64,000 nt of DNA from Acetobacteraceae bacterium H6797 (lineage in GTDB: Bacteria; Pseudomonadota; Alphaproteobacteria; Acetobacterales; Acetobacteraceae), in NCBI GenBank assembly GCA_015223225.1, contig JADFCQ010000002.1, forward strand, positions 248,001-312,000, written 5' to 3'. How positions within the stretch are numbered: position 1 is the stretch's first letter; the number at the start of each line of letters is the position of its first letter. This document shows, piece after piece, positions 17,319 to 26,054 of this stretch. Both the position numbers and the translations under genes were made by a program. A model generated the notes under the pieces. It saw only the letters and a program-made list of their open reading frames with translations. It did not search any database and was not told the origin of the DNA.

Positions 17319-18763
17319 GCCCTTCCCTGCCCGCCCTCGTGCTGCTGCCCTGGCTGGGCGCGGTGCTGCTCGCCCTGCTGCCCAGGGCGCGCTGGGCGGC
17401 ACTGGCTAATATCGGCGTGAGCACGCTGGGCTTCCTGCTGGCCATCGCGCTTTTCGAGGTGCCGCTCGGCGTCTCGGGCTGGCTGCATCTCGATGCGCTG
17501 AACCTCGGCCTGCTGCTGCTGGCGGGCTTCGTGGGGCTGACCACCTCGATTTTCTCGGCCGCGACGCTCCACGGAGAGAATTTCACCTCCCGCGCCTCGC
17601 GGCTCTATCATGCCGCTTTCCAGGTCTTCCTTGGGGCCAATAACCTCGCCCTGCTGGCCGATAATCTCGGCCTCATGTGGGTCGCGATCGAACTGGCCAC
17701 CATCGCGACGGTGCTGATGGTGGCGCTGCATCGCACGCCGGCGGCCGTCGAGGCTGCGTGGAAGTTCTTCATCCTCTGCGGCGTGGGCATCGGGCTCGCG
17801 CTTTTCGGCACCATCGTCATCGCGCTCGCCGCCCGGCCGCTCCTGGCCGAGCCCGACGCGGTGCTGTCGCTCACCGCGCTGGCGGGGGTGATGGCCAAGG
17901 CCGATCCGGGGCTGCTGACGCTGGGCTTCCTTTTCCTGCTCCTCGGCTACGGCACCAAGGCGGGGCTGGTGCCGCTGCATGGCTGGCTGCCGGATGCCCA
18001 TGCCGAGGGGCCGATCGCCATTTCGGCCGTGCTCTCCGGCTTGCTGCTGAATTCGGCGCTGCATGCCGTGCTGCGGGCCAAGGCGCTGCTGGGGCTGAAC
18101 CCCGCGGCCATCGCGCCGGGACCGCTGATGATCGCGCTCGGCCTCGCCTCACTGCTACTGGCCGCCTTCTCGCTTTGGCGGCGACGGGATGCGCGGCGCT
18201 TCTTCGCCTGGAGCAGCATCGAGCATATGGGCCTCACCGCCATCGCCTTCGGTCTGGGCGGGCCCATCGGCAATGCGGCCGGGCTGCTGCATATGGCCGG
18301 GCATTCGCTGATCAAGAGCGCGATTTTCTTCGGCCTCGGCGGCGCCATCATCTCGCGCGGCAGCCAGAAGCTCAGCGACATCACGGGCCTGACGGTGAGC
18401 CACCCCGCCCTGGGCTGGGGCCTGCTGCTGGCGGTGCTGGGCATCGCCGGCCTGCCGCCCTTCGCGATCTTCGCCTCGGAATTCGGCCTGGCGCTCCAGG
18501 CGGCGCGGGAGGTGCCCTGGCTGCTCGCTCCCCTGGCCCTCGGCCTGCTGGTCGCCATGGCGGCCATGGTCACGACCGTCCAGGCCCTGTGTTTCGGCCC
18601 GCCGGGGCGCGGCGGGGCCGTGACGGAGGGCGCAGCGATCGGGCCATGGGGTATCACGGCGCCGCTCTGGCTTCACCTTTTCGTGGCTCTGCTGGCCGGG
18701 GTCGCCATGCCATCGGCCGCAACCGCGCTTTTCGGCGCCGCCGCCCTTGTGGCCGGGCCCTGA
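17315..18763 (+). CDS. hyfF: hydrogenase-4 type membrane subunit F (NuoL/M/N-like)
   Basis: A 482-residue antiporter-like subunit with a GTG start overlapping the hyfE stop. The conserved Glu in WVAIELATIATVLMV and the Lys/His region GTKAGLVPLHGWLPDAHAEGP, cut to its core, are intact, so the proton channel looks functional. In the usual order this gene is followed by hyfG (large subunit) and hyfI (small subunit). Here the operon ends and an RTX gene begins 90 bp later. Confidence 0.9.
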   Translation: MSPSLPALVLLPWLGAVLLALLPRARWAALANIGVSTLGFLLAIALFEVPLGVSGWLHLDALNLGLLLLAGFVGLTTSIFSAATLHGENFTSRASRLYHAAFQVFLGANNLALLADNLGLMWVAIELATIATVLMVALHRTPAAVEAAWKFFILCGVGIGLALFGTIVIALAARPLLAEPDAVLSLTALAGVMAKADPGLLTLGFLFLLLGYGTKAGLVPLHGWLPDAHAEGPIAISAVLSGLLLNSALHAVLRAKALLGLNPAAIAPGPLMIALGLASLLLAAFSLWRRRDARRFFAWSSIEHMGLTAIAFGLGGPIGNAAGLLHMAGHSLIKSAIFFGLGGAIISRGSQKLSDITGLTVSHPALGWGLLLAVLGIAGLPPFAIFASEFGLALQAAREVPWLLAPLALGLLVAMAAMVTTVQALCFGPPGRGGAVTEGAAIGPWGITAPLWLHLFVALLAGVAMPSAATALFGAAALVAGP

Positions 18764-18853
18764 ACCCAAGAAGCTGTGAGCCTTAACTACCGGCAACCTT
18801 AACGTTAGACGGCCGTTTCAACGCCGCCCAAACAACAACCAAGGGTGGATGAA

Positions 18854-19909
18854 ATGGCAGATCCTGACCAGCGCATCATCGGGGGCGACGGCCCGGACGA
18901 CATGTCCGGCGGCTCGGGCAATGATGTCATTTATGGTTTCGGCAGCACCGATTATCTGTCGGGCGAAGCGGGCAACGACATCATCAAGGGCGGTGACGGG
19001 GCCGATATCATCGACGGCGACGACGGCAACGACATCCTCTACGGTGAGGACGATGCCGATGTGATCCACGGCGATGAGGGCGACGACCGCATCTATGGCG
19101 GCAGCGGCACCAACCTGCTGTATGGCGATGACGGCAACGACCTGATCTATGGCGGCGACCGCACCGACATCATCGAGGGCGGCAACGGCAACGACCGCGT
19201 CTATGGTGGCGAGGACGGCGACACTATCAACGGCAATGACGGCGACGACTTCCTGATGGGCGAGTCGGGCGATGACCGTCTCTATGGCGATGACGGCAAT
19301 GACCGCCTCTATGGCGGCTCCGGCAACGACACGCTCTATTCCGGCTCCGGCGAGGACCGCCTCTATGGCGGCGGCGATGACGACCACTACTACATCAAGT
19401 CCAGCAGTTCGAAGGTGATCGAGAGCCTCGACCAGGGCCACGACACGGTCATCGCCGAGATGACGGGCACCTATAAGCTCGCCGCGAATGTGGAAGACCT
19501 GATCTTCCGCTATGCCGATGACGACCACGATACCGGCCTGCGCGTCGGCTATGGCAATACGCTCGACAACTACCTGGCGGGCAACAAATTCGACAACGTC
19601 CTCTACGGCCAAGCCGGCAATGACGTGCTCGACGGCGGCGACGGCAGCGACCGTCTCTATGGCGGCGCCGGGGCCGACACCTTCGTCTTCACGCCCTCGG
19701 GCAGCGACCGCGACAAGGTGATGGATTTCGAGGTGGGGGTCGATAAGCTCGACTTCTCCAACACCGACATCCATAGCTTCGACGCGGCCATGGACGCGAT
19801 GAAGCAGATCAATGCCGGCGTCTTCGTCGATTTCGGCGATGCCAGCGCGATCATCTACAACGTCCAGCTCAGCTCGTTGACCGAGCAGGACTTCATCTTC
19901 TCGTCGTGA
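18854..19909 (+). CDS. RTX-type calcium-binding repeat protein
   Basis: A 351-residue acidic protein built mostly of glycine/aspartate nonapeptides of the GGxGxDxLx type. About fifteen occupy residues 10-165 and a second short block lies near residues 240-275, including GGAGADTFVF. A C-terminal part with DFEVGVDKLDFS follows, as in serralysin-like RTX tails. The protein ends DFIFSS, a plausible type I secretion signal; there is no N-terminal signal and no recognisable enzymatic domain. ATG 18854 is preferred over GTG 18845, with AGGGTGG upstream. No HlyB/HlyD/TolC genes are present nearby, so its exporter must be encoded elsewhere. Role unknown; extracellular structural or adhesive is plausible. 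Confidence 0.88.
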   Translation: MADPDQRIIGGDGPDDMSGGSGNDVIYGFGSTDYLSGEAGNDIIKGGDGADIIDGDDGNDILYGEDDADVIHGDEGDDRIYGGSGTNLLYGDDGNDLIYGGDRTDIIEGGNGNDRVYGGEDGDTINGNDGDDFLMGESGDDRLYGDDGNDRLYGGSGNDTLYSGSGEDRLYGGGDDDHYYIKSSSSKVIESLDQGHDTVIAEMTGTYKLAANVEDLIFRYADDDHDTGLRVGYGNTLDNYLAGNKFDNVLYGQAGNDVLDGGDGSDRLYGGAGADTFVFTPSGSDRDKVMDFEVGVDKLDFSNTDIHSFDAAMDAMKQINAGVFVDFGDASAIIYNVQLSSLTEQDFIFSS

Positions 19910-19915
19910 CGTTCC

Positions 19916-19942
19916 CGGGCCGGGGGTGCTGCCTCCGGCCCG
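19916..19942 (+). terminator. GC-rich hairpin after the RTX gene
   Basis: An 11-bp stem (one G-T pair) with a 5-nt loop, TGCTG, begins 7 bp after the RTX stop. It has the geometry of an intrinsic terminator, but a run of C rather than T follows it directly. Confidence 0.55.
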
Positions 19943-19963
19943 CCCCCCCCCCCCCCCCCCCCC
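19943..19963. repeat. homopolymer tract of 21 C
   Basis: Twenty-one consecutive C bases follow the RTX hairpin directly and lie 73 bp upstream of the next start codon. Tracts this long are prone to slippage in vivo and to sequencing error, so the length should be treated with care. Confidence 0.9.
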
Positions 19964-20036
19964 GCCGCAAGGCAAGATTTGTTGCGGCGCCACACGGGCT
20001 GATGCAAGCAGCGCGCGGCTGAGGCATCCTTGATCC

Positions 20037-21161
20037 ATGGACCAGATCCCGCCTGCCATTATCCCGGATACGCCTGACCAGCCGATCCAGGCCCTAGACC
20101 CCCGCAATACGCTCCGCCCCGGCCGCATCCTGGGGCTGCTGGCGCTGGGCGGGCTCGCGCTGGGCTGCTTCTTCGTCATGAAGCCCTTCATCTCCGCCCT
20201 GCTCTGGGCGGCGATCCTGGCTTTCTGCACTTGGCCGGTCTTCCGCTGGATCTGCGAAAGGTTCCGGATCGGGCGGGGATGGGGCGCGGGCATCATGGTG
20301 GCGGTGCAGATGCTGGTGCTCGGCGTGCCGCTCGTGCTGGCCACGCCGACGCGGGGCGAGGATATCGAGGGCCTGCGCAACACGGTCGAGAACCTGTTGA
20401 CCAATGGCCTGCCCGGCATCGGCGCCTGGCTCTCGGGCCTGCCCATGGTCGGCCCCTTCATCGGCGAGCGGCTCTCGGCCCTGGAGACGGATTTCTCCGG
20501 CGTGACCTCGCTGATCCAGCCCTATGCGGGCGTGATCGCGCAGCAGGCGCTCAGCGTGCTGCTGGCCGTGCTTTCCGGCCTCGCGGAACTGGGCCTCGCC
20601 ATCCTGCTCTCCTTCTTCTTCTACCGGGATGGCGCGCGCATTGCGGAGACGACCTCCTCCGTCATGGCCCGCATCGCCGGGCCGCGCGGGCATAGCCTGC
20701 TCATCCTGGTCGCGAATGTGACGCGGGGCGTGGTCTATGGCCTGCTCGGCACCGCCGTGGCGCAGGGGCTGATGACGGGCGTGGGGCTCTGGATCGCCGG
20801 TGTGCCGCAGGCGGTGCTGCTGGGCGTGGTCGCGGGCGTCATCTCGATCCTGCCGGTCGGTGCGCCGCTGGTCTGGATTCCGGCAGCCATCTGGCTCTTC
20901 ACCCAGGGGCAGACGGGCTGGGGCATCTTCATGCTGATCTATGGCGCGGCCGGGATTTCCTCAGTCGACAACGTCATCCGCCCCTGGCTCATCGCCCGTG
21001 GCGCGGATCTGCCGCTGCTGCTGACCATTCTCGGCGCTCTGGGCGGCGTGCTGGCCTTCGGCTTCCTTGGCCTCTTCCTGGGCCCGGTGCTGCTGGCGGT
21101 GGGCTTCACGCTCATGAAGGAATGGGCCGATTCAACCCGGCCCGAAAGCGCCCAGACCTGA
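20037..21161 (+). CDS. AI-2E family transporter (PerM-like permease)
   Basis: A 374-residue inner-membrane protein of the AI-2 exporter/PerM superfamily with about eight hydrophobic segments. The family core near residues 290-320 (DNVIRPWLIARGADLPLLLT) and the LGPVLLAVG segment are present. Members have been linked to export of autoinducer-2 or to sodium-proton exchange; the substrate here is unknown. There is no close ribosome-binding site before ATG 20037 (GAGG is 13 nt away). A bidirectional terminator separates it from convergent mqo. Confidence 0.9.
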   Translation: MDQIPPAIIPDTPDQPIQALDPRNTLRPGRILGLLALGGLALGCFFVMKPFISALLWAAILAFCTWPVFRWICERFRIGRGWGAGIMVAVQMLVLGVPLVLATPTRGEDIEGLRNTVENLLTNGLPGIGAWLSGLPMVGPFIGERLSALETDFSGVTSLIQPYAGVIAQQALSVLLAVLSGLAELGLAILLSFFFYRDGARIAETTSSVMARIAGPRGHSLLILVANVTRGVVYGLLGTAVAQGLMTGVGLWIAGVPQAVLLGVVAGVISILPVGAPLVWIPAAIWLFTQGQTGWGIFMLIYGAAGISSVDNVIRPWLIARGADLPLLLTILGALGGVLAFGFLGLFLGPVLLAVGFTLMKEWADSTRPESAQT

Positions 21162-21176
21162 CCAGGTCAGCTCAAG

Positions 21177-21210
21177 CAAAAACGGCCGCGATCTCTCGCG
21201 GCCGTTTTCG
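21177..21210. terminator. bidirectional intrinsic terminator
   Basis: An 11-bp perfect stem (AACGGCCGCGA / TCGCGGCCGTT) with loop TCTC is flanked by an A run on the left and TTTTCGTTT on the right. It can stop transcription from the AI-2E gene on the plus strand and from mqo on the minus strand. Confidence 0.9.
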
Positions 21211-21231
21211 TTTCTGCCCTCGGTGTGGCGC

Positions 21232-22929
21232 TCAGAGCGCCATGTCGGAGCGGCGGGGAACCTCGCCGGCCGGGGCCTCGGGCTGAGCCGGGGCCAGGCT
21301 GCCGATTTCCGGGGCCGCGATCGCCAGTTGCAGCTTCTCGCCCGTCGTCGCCCAGGTCTTGGCGACGAGCGCGGGGTCGCTGTTCAGCGTGGCGCCGAAG
21401 CTCGGCACGATGCGGCGCACCTTCTCCTGCCAGGCCGGGGTCGCCAGCTTGTCGGCGAAGACCTTCTTCAGCAGGTCCAGCATGATCGGCGCGGCGGTCG
21501 AGGCACCCGGCGAGGCGCCGAGCAGCGCCGCGATGGAATTGTCCTTCGCGGAGACAATCTCGGTGCCGAGCTTCAGCACGCCGCCCTTTTCGGCATCGCG
21601 CTTGATGATCTGCACGCGCTGGCCAGCCTGCCACAGGCGCCAATCCTCGGCCTTGGCCTGCGGGAAATACTCGCGCAGCGCGGCCAGGCGGTCGGCATCG
21701 GACATCATCAACTGCCCGGCGAGATACTGCACCAGGTCGAACTCATCGATGCCGACGCGCAGCATCGGCCAGATATTCTCGAAGGTCACCGAGGCCGGCA
21801 GGTCGAAGAGCGAGCCGTTCTTCAGGAACTTGGTCGAGAAGGTCGCGAAGGGTCCGAAGAGGATCACCCGCTTGCCGTCCAGCACGCGCGTATCGAGATG
21901 CGGCACCGACATGGGCGGCGAACCGACCGAGGCCTTGCCATAGGCCTTGGCGAGATGGCGCTCGGCGATGGCAGGGTTGTCCGTCACGAGGAAGGAGCCG
22001 CCGACCGGGAAGCCGGCGTAATCGTCGCCCTCGGGAATGCCCGACATCTGCAGCAGGTGCAGCGCACCGCCTCCGGCGCCCAGGAAGAGGAACTTGGTAT
22101 CGATGGTCTGCGACGTGCCGGCCTTCAGGTCCTGGTAGGTGACGCGCCAGGTGCCGTCGGCATTGCGCTTGATGTCACGCACCTCGGCCGAGGTGCGCAG
22201 GTTGAACTGCGGCTGGCTCTTGAGGAAGCTGACATACTGGTTGGTGATCTCGCCGAAATTGACGTCCGTGCCCTGCGGGGCCCAGGTGGCGGCGATCTCC
22301 TGGCCGGGCTCGCGCCCTTCCATCATCAGCGGCACCCATTCGGCGATCTTCTTCGGGTCACGCGAGAACTGCATTCCGGCGAAGAGCGGGCTCGCCTTGA
22401 GGGCGGCATGTCGCTTCTCGAGATAGGCGACGTTCTCCGCGCCCCAGACGAAGCTCATATGCGGCGTCGAATTGATGAAGGAGCGGGGGTTCTTGAGCAC
22501 CCCGGCCTCGATCTGATGCGACCAGAACTGGCGGGAGATCTGGAAGGATTCGTTGATCCGGACCGCCTGGGCGATCTGGATATTCCCCTTCGAATCCTCG
22601 GGCGTGTAGTTCAGCTCGGCCAGGGCGGAGTGGCCGGTGCCGGCATTGTTCCAGCCATTGGAGCTTTCGAGCGCCACATTCTCGAGACGCTCCAGCATCT
22701 CGATCTTCCAGTCCGGCTCCAGCTCATGCAGCAGGACGCCGAGCGTGGCGCTCATGATGCCGCCGCCCACCAGCAGGACATCGACAGTCTTGCCGGCGGC
22801 CTGGGCAAGGGCCGGCACGGACGGGAGCGCGGCCACGACGCCGGCCGCGGCGGCCGAGGCGAGCAACTGGCGGCGGTTCACGCCGGCGCGGGTAGGGCCA
22901 TTACGCTTGATGTCATCGCCATTAGACAT
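21232..22929 (-). CDS. mqo: malate:quinone oxidoreductase
   Basis: A 565-residue FAD enzyme that oxidises malate to oxaloacetate and passes electrons to quinone at the membrane. The FAD-binding start [36 protein letters not shown] in part, and [19 protein letters not shown], both shortened, are diagnostic. The C-terminus SDMAL parallels ADIAL of the E. coli enzyme. An N-terminal extension contains [13 protein letters not shown] and an Ala-rich cleavable-looking segment, which resembles a Tat signal; E. coli Mqo also has a signal-like N-terminus. Its upstream region holds overlapping palindromes at 23040-23063. Confidence 0.96.
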   Translation of the reverse strand: MSNGDDIKRNGPTRAGVNRRQLLASAAAAGVVAALPSVPALAQAAGKTVDVLLVGGGIMSATLGVLLHELEPDWKIEMLERLENVALESSNGWNNAGTGHSALAELNYTPEDSKGNIQIAQAVRINESFQISRQFWSHQIEAGVLKNPRSFINSTPHMSFVWGAENVAYLEKRHAALKASPLFAGMQFSRDPKKIAEWVPLMMEGREPGQEIAATWAPQGTDVNFGEITNQYVSFLKSQPQFNLRTSAEVRDIKRNADGTWRVTYQDLKAGTSQTIDTKFLFLGAGGGALHLLQMSGIPEGDDYAGFPVGGSFLVTDNPAIAERHLAKAYGKASVGSPPMSVPHLDTRVLDGKRVILFGPFATFSTKFLKNGSLFDLPASVTFENIWPMLRVGIDEFDLVQYLAGQLMMSDADRLAALREYFPQAKAEDWRLWQAGQRVQIIKRDAEKGGVLKLGTEIVSAKDNSIAALLGASPGASTAAPIMLDLLKKVFADKLATPAWQEKVRRIVPSFGATLNSDPALVAKTWATTGEKLQLAIAAPEIGSLAPAQPEAPAGEVPRRSDMAL

Positions 22930-23039
22930 GGGCGAAAATCCTCCGATTTGCCCTCCCTGAAGCGGTATCTACGGGCGCGGAGGCCTTGGGCAAAGCGAAG
23001 ACGGCTAGAGGCAGCATGGGCAAAATTGACACTTCTCAA

Positions 23040-23063
23040 GACGAGATCACTCGTCTACGAGTG
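23040..23063. promoter_or_regulatory. overlapping palindromes upstream of mqo
   Basis: GACGAG-ATCA-CTCGTC (23040-23055) and CACTCG-TCTA-CGAGTG (23048-23063) share their centre. They sit 110 bp upstream of the mqo start codon in an A/T-richer segment, a plausible position for a regulator site. The regulator is unknown. Confidence 0.4.
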
Positions 23064-23123
23064 AATAACCTGCGTCAAAATGTCCGATGGATTTTTACAA
23101 CCTCTGGGGCTGAACGGTAGCCT

Positions 23124-23144
23124 GGGAGGGGCTTGGCCCCTCCC
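23124..23144 (-). terminator. hairpin downstream of tyrA
   Basis: A 9-bp perfect stem (GGGAGGGGC / GCCCCTCCC) with a 3-nt loop lies 8 bp past the tyrA stop on the minus strand. It has no T tract, so it is a weaker terminator candidate for the aromatic operon. Confidence 0.45.
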
Positions 23145-23151
23145 GCGCTGA

Positions 23152-24039
23152 TCAGGCCTGCTTCATCTCGATCAGGCTGCGGCGGATCTTCCGCCCCCGG
23201 CGGATGCGGTCCTCGATGAATTCCGCCTCCCCCCAGCGCACGGCGCGGCCCAGCGCATGGGCGTCCTCCGAGAATCGCGCCAGCATCTCCAGCAGCGCCT
23301 CCCGATTGTTGAGGAAGATGTCGCGCCACATATTCACGTCGCTGGCTGCGATGCGCGTGAAGTCGCGGAAGCCCGAGGCCGCGAATTTCAGCACCGCCTC
23401 CCGTGTCTCCTGCGCCAGGTCATCGGCGGTGCCGACGATGGTGAAGGCGATGAGATGCGGCAGGTGGGAGACGATGGCCACCACCTTGTCATGCGTCACC
23501 GGGTCCAGCGTCTCGATCATCGAGCCGGCGGCTTCCCACAGCGCGCGCACCTTGGCGATGGCGGCCGGGTCCGAGCCCGGCAGCGGCGTCATGATGCAGA
23601 AGCGGCCCTTGAAGAGCTCGGCGAAGCCCGCATCGGGGCCCGAATGCTCGGTGCCCGCCATGGGATGGGCGGGCACCAGATGCACGCCCTCGGGCAGCAG
23701 CGGCGTCAGGTCACGCACCACGGAGCCCTTGGTCGAGCCCGCATCGGTAAGGATGCAGCCCTTTTCCAGCGAGGGGGCCATGCGCGCCATGACCGAGGCA
23801 TAGGCGCCGACGGGGATGCAGAGGATGACGCCGTCGCAGCCCTTCACGGCCTCGGCCGGGTCGATCGCGACGCTGTCGGCGATGCCCAGTTCCAGGCAGC
23901 GGTCGAGCGTCGCCTGGGTCTTGGCGGATGCGACGATATGCCGCGCCACCCCGCCCCGCTCACGCGCCACCCGCATGATCGAGGAGCCGATGAGGCCCGG
24001 CCCGATGATGCAGAGGCGCTCGAAGAGGAACTCAGCCAT
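23152..24039 (-). CDS. tyrA: prephenate/arogenate dehydrogenase
   Basis: A 295-residue NAD(P)-dependent dehydrogenase of tyrosine synthesis. The Rossmann motif GPGLIGSSI is near the N-terminus, and the substrate-site region AHPMAGTEHSGPDAG is typical of TyrA. It decarboxylates prephenate (or arogenate) to 4-hydroxyphenylpyruvate (or tyrosine). It overlaps the end of the aminotransferase gene by 8 bp and is the last gene of the chorismate mutase-HisC-TyrA operon. Confidence 0.94.
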   Translation of the reverse strand: MAEFLFERLCIIGPGLIGSSIMRVARERGGVARHIVASAKTQATLDRCLELGIADSVAIDPAEAVKGCDGVILCIPVGAYASVMARMAPSLEKGCILTDAGSTKGSVVRDLTPLLPEGVHLVPAHPMAGTEHSGPDAGFAELFKGRFCIMTPLPGSDPAAIAKVRALWEAAGSMIETLDPVTHDKVVAIVSHLPHLIAFTIVGTADDLAQETREAVLKFAASGFRDFTRIAASDVNMWRDIFLNNREALLEMLARFSEDAHALGRAVRWGEAEFIEDRIRRGRKIRRSLIEMKQA

Positions 24040-25120
24040 TGGCGGCGAAGGCCGTGAGCGCGTCGATCACCATCTGGTTCTCCTCCTGCGTGCCCACCGT
24101 GATGCGCAGCGTATGGCCGAGGCCATAACCTCCCATGGCGCGCACGATCAGCCCGCGCGAGCGCAGCGCCGCATCGGCGGCCTTGGCGCGCTCGACGGAG
24201 CCGAAATCGCAGAGGAAGAAGTTGCAGTGGCTCGGCCAGATCTTGAAGCCAGCCTTGGACAGCGCCTCGCTCATGCGCTCGCGCTCGGCGCTGTTATGCG
24301 CGACGTTCTTCTCGATCCAGCCCTGCTCGGAGAGGGCGCCGATCGCCGCCGCCATGCCCGCCGCATTCACGTTGAAGGGGCCGCGCACACGGTTCAGCAC
24401 GTCGATGATCTTGGGGGAGGCATAGGCCCAGCCCACGCGCATGCCGCCCAGGCCGAAGATCTTGCTGAAGGTGCGCGTCATCACCGTATTGTCGGGATTG
24501 GCGTCGACCAGCTTGTCGCCCGCGTCATAGCCCGGCGCGGTGCAATATTCGGCATAGGCGCTGTCGAGGACGAGCATGATGTCCTTGCGCAGGCCCTGGC
24601 GCAGGCGGACCATCTCCTCGTTCGAGAGCAGGCTGCCGGTCGGGTTGTTCGGGTTCGCGAGGAAGACCATGGTCGTGCGCGGGCCGCAGGCGGCGATCAT
24701 GCCGTCCACGTCGGTCGTCAGGTTCTTCTCGGGCACCTTGATGACGCGGCTGCCGGCCCAGCGGCCCACCAGGTCATACATGGCGAAACCATGCGCCGAC
24801 ATGACCACCTCGGTCCCCTCGCCGGCATAGGCGAGGATGAGCATGGTCAGGATCTCGTCCGAGCCATTGCCGGTGACGATGCGCGCCGGGTCGAGCTTGA
24901 AGGCCTTGCCGATGGCCTCGCGCAGCGCCGTGGCGCTGCCGTCAGGATAGCGATGCGCCTCGGCCGCCATGCCCTGGATCGCCGCGATCGCCGAAGGCGG
25001 CGGACCGAAGGCGCCCTCGTTGGAGGAGAGCTTGATGATCCGGTTCACGCCCGGGATCTTCGACTCGCCGCCGATATAGGGCTCGATGGAGAGGATCGAG
25101 GGGCGGGGCTGAACGGTCAT
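24032..25120 (-). CDS. hisC: histidinol-phosphate / aromatic aminotransferase
   Basis: A 362-residue PLP-dependent class I/II aminotransferase of the HisC family. The PLP Lys is in TFSKIFGLGGMRVGW, the phosphate/PLP-binding start is GNGSDEI, and NPNNPTG is present. In this family some members act on histidinol phosphate and others mainly on aromatic 2-oxo acids. Its place between a chorismate mutase gene (4-bp overlap) and tyrA (8-bp overlap) favours a role in tyrosine and phenylalanine formation, which is inference from context. Confidence 0.93.
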   Translation of the reverse strand: MTVQPRPSILSIEPYIGGESKIPGVNRIIKLSSNEGAFGPPPSAIAAIQGMAAEAHRYPDGSATALREAIGKAFKLDPARIVTGNGSDEILTMLILAYAGEGTEVVMSAHGFAMYDLVGRWAGSRVIKVPEKNLTTDVDGMIAACGPRTTMVFLANPNNPTGSLLSNEEMVRLRQGLRKDIMLVLDSAYAEYCTAPGYDAGDKLVDANPDNTVMTRTFSKIFGLGGMRVGWAYASPKIIDVLNRVRGPFNVNAAGMAAAIGALSEQGWIEKNVAHNSAERERMSEALSKAGFKIWPSHCNFFLCDFGSVERAKAADAALRSRGLIVRAMGGYGLGHTLRITVGTQEENQMVIDALTAFAANG

Positions 25121-25938
25121 GGGGCGTCGCTTTCCGGTTCGGGCTCGGCATAGACACCGAGGCGGGTCAGTCTTTCGAAAGGCAGAAGGGCGAGGCGCGG
25201 GTCATCCGGCTCCACCGCGCCGTCGGTCTCGACCAGCGCCATGGGCACGGGCCCTGCGAACTGCAGCAGATGGCGCGGCGTGAGGCCAGCGCTGGAAAGC
25301 GCACCTGCAATGCGGGCGCGGGAATAGTCTTCCGGATGCTCGAAGCGCAGCAGCGAGCGGTCCTTCCCCGAGGCATCGGCCGACATGGGCCCGACCACCA
25401 GGGCCTCGGGCGCCGTATTGCCCCGCGGCTGGAGGAAGGGCAGGCCCGCGACCACCTGCAGCCGCGGCGCATCGAGCTGCGGCCACCAGGCCATGTCCGG
25501 CGCCTCGCCTTCCTGCGGCCAGGGCAGCACCGCGACCGTCGCCTCGCCGCTGGAAACGGCCCCGAGCGCGCGGGCGGGGGTGTGGTAAATGCGGGTCGGC
25601 GCCAGAAGGCCGAAATGCTGGCGGGCATAGACCTCGGTCTCGGCCCCATAGGTCGCGACGAGGAAATTGCCCTGCTGGGCCAGCGAGCTCGCGATCAAGT
25701 CGCGCCAGAAGCGCAGGATGGCCGTGCGCGGCATCGGCCCCTGATGGCGCGCGAAGAGGCGGCGCAGGATCTGCGCCTCGCGGCCTGGGCGGAAGGTCGG
25801 GCCACTGCCCTTGGCACGGCCGCTCGCCATCCGCGCGACGGTATCCGCTCGGCGCATCAGGAGATCGTGCAGGGCGGTGTCGATCTGGTCGATCTCGGCG
25901 CGCAGCGTGGAGAGGTCGGGGGGAGTATCGTTATTCAT
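25117..25938 (-). CDS. chorismate mutase (AroQ) with C-terminal prephenate dehydratase-like domain
   Basis: A 273-residue protein. Residues about 9-90 are an AroQ chorismate mutase domain in which the known active-site positions can be placed: Arg13, Arg29/30, Lys43, Arg53-Glu54 and Gln88/89. The remaining 180 residues resemble the binding-protein fold of prephenate dehydratase (YARQHFGL and VSSGEATVAVLPW parallel family patterns). However, the catalytic TRF motif and the GPxGTFS start are absent. It may be a degenerate dehydratase or a regulatory domain. It is the first gene of the operon with hisC and tyrA. Confidence 0.82.
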   Translation of the reverse strand: MNNDTPPDLSTLRAEIDQIDTALHDLLMRRADTVARMASGRAKGSGPTFRPGREAQILRRLFARHQGPMPRTAILRFWRDLIASSLAQQGNFLVATYGAETEVYARQHFGLLAPTRIYHTPARALGAVSSGEATVAVLPWPQEGEAPDMAWWPQLDAPRLQVVAGLPFLQPRGNTAPEALVVGPMSADASGKDRSLLRFEHPEDYSRARIAGALSSAGLTPRHLLQFAGPVPMALVETDGAVEPDDPRLALLPFERLTRLGVYAEPEPESDAP

Positions 25939-26054
25939 GGTCGGTTGGGGGTTCTTTAAGGCAGATCACGCCGGGGGGAAATGACCTCCCGGACGTTATG
26001 GCCCCTTGCCTGTGACGGAATCGCGGCGGCGTGCTTTTTCGCCCCTTGTGCCGC

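Noticed and set aside
18818-20461. A 547-residue open frame antisense to the RTX gene with regular Val/Ile/Ala repeats
   Set aside because: The repeats simply mirror the RTX nonapeptide codons on the other strand, the frame runs through the C tract, and no start signals or domain fit.
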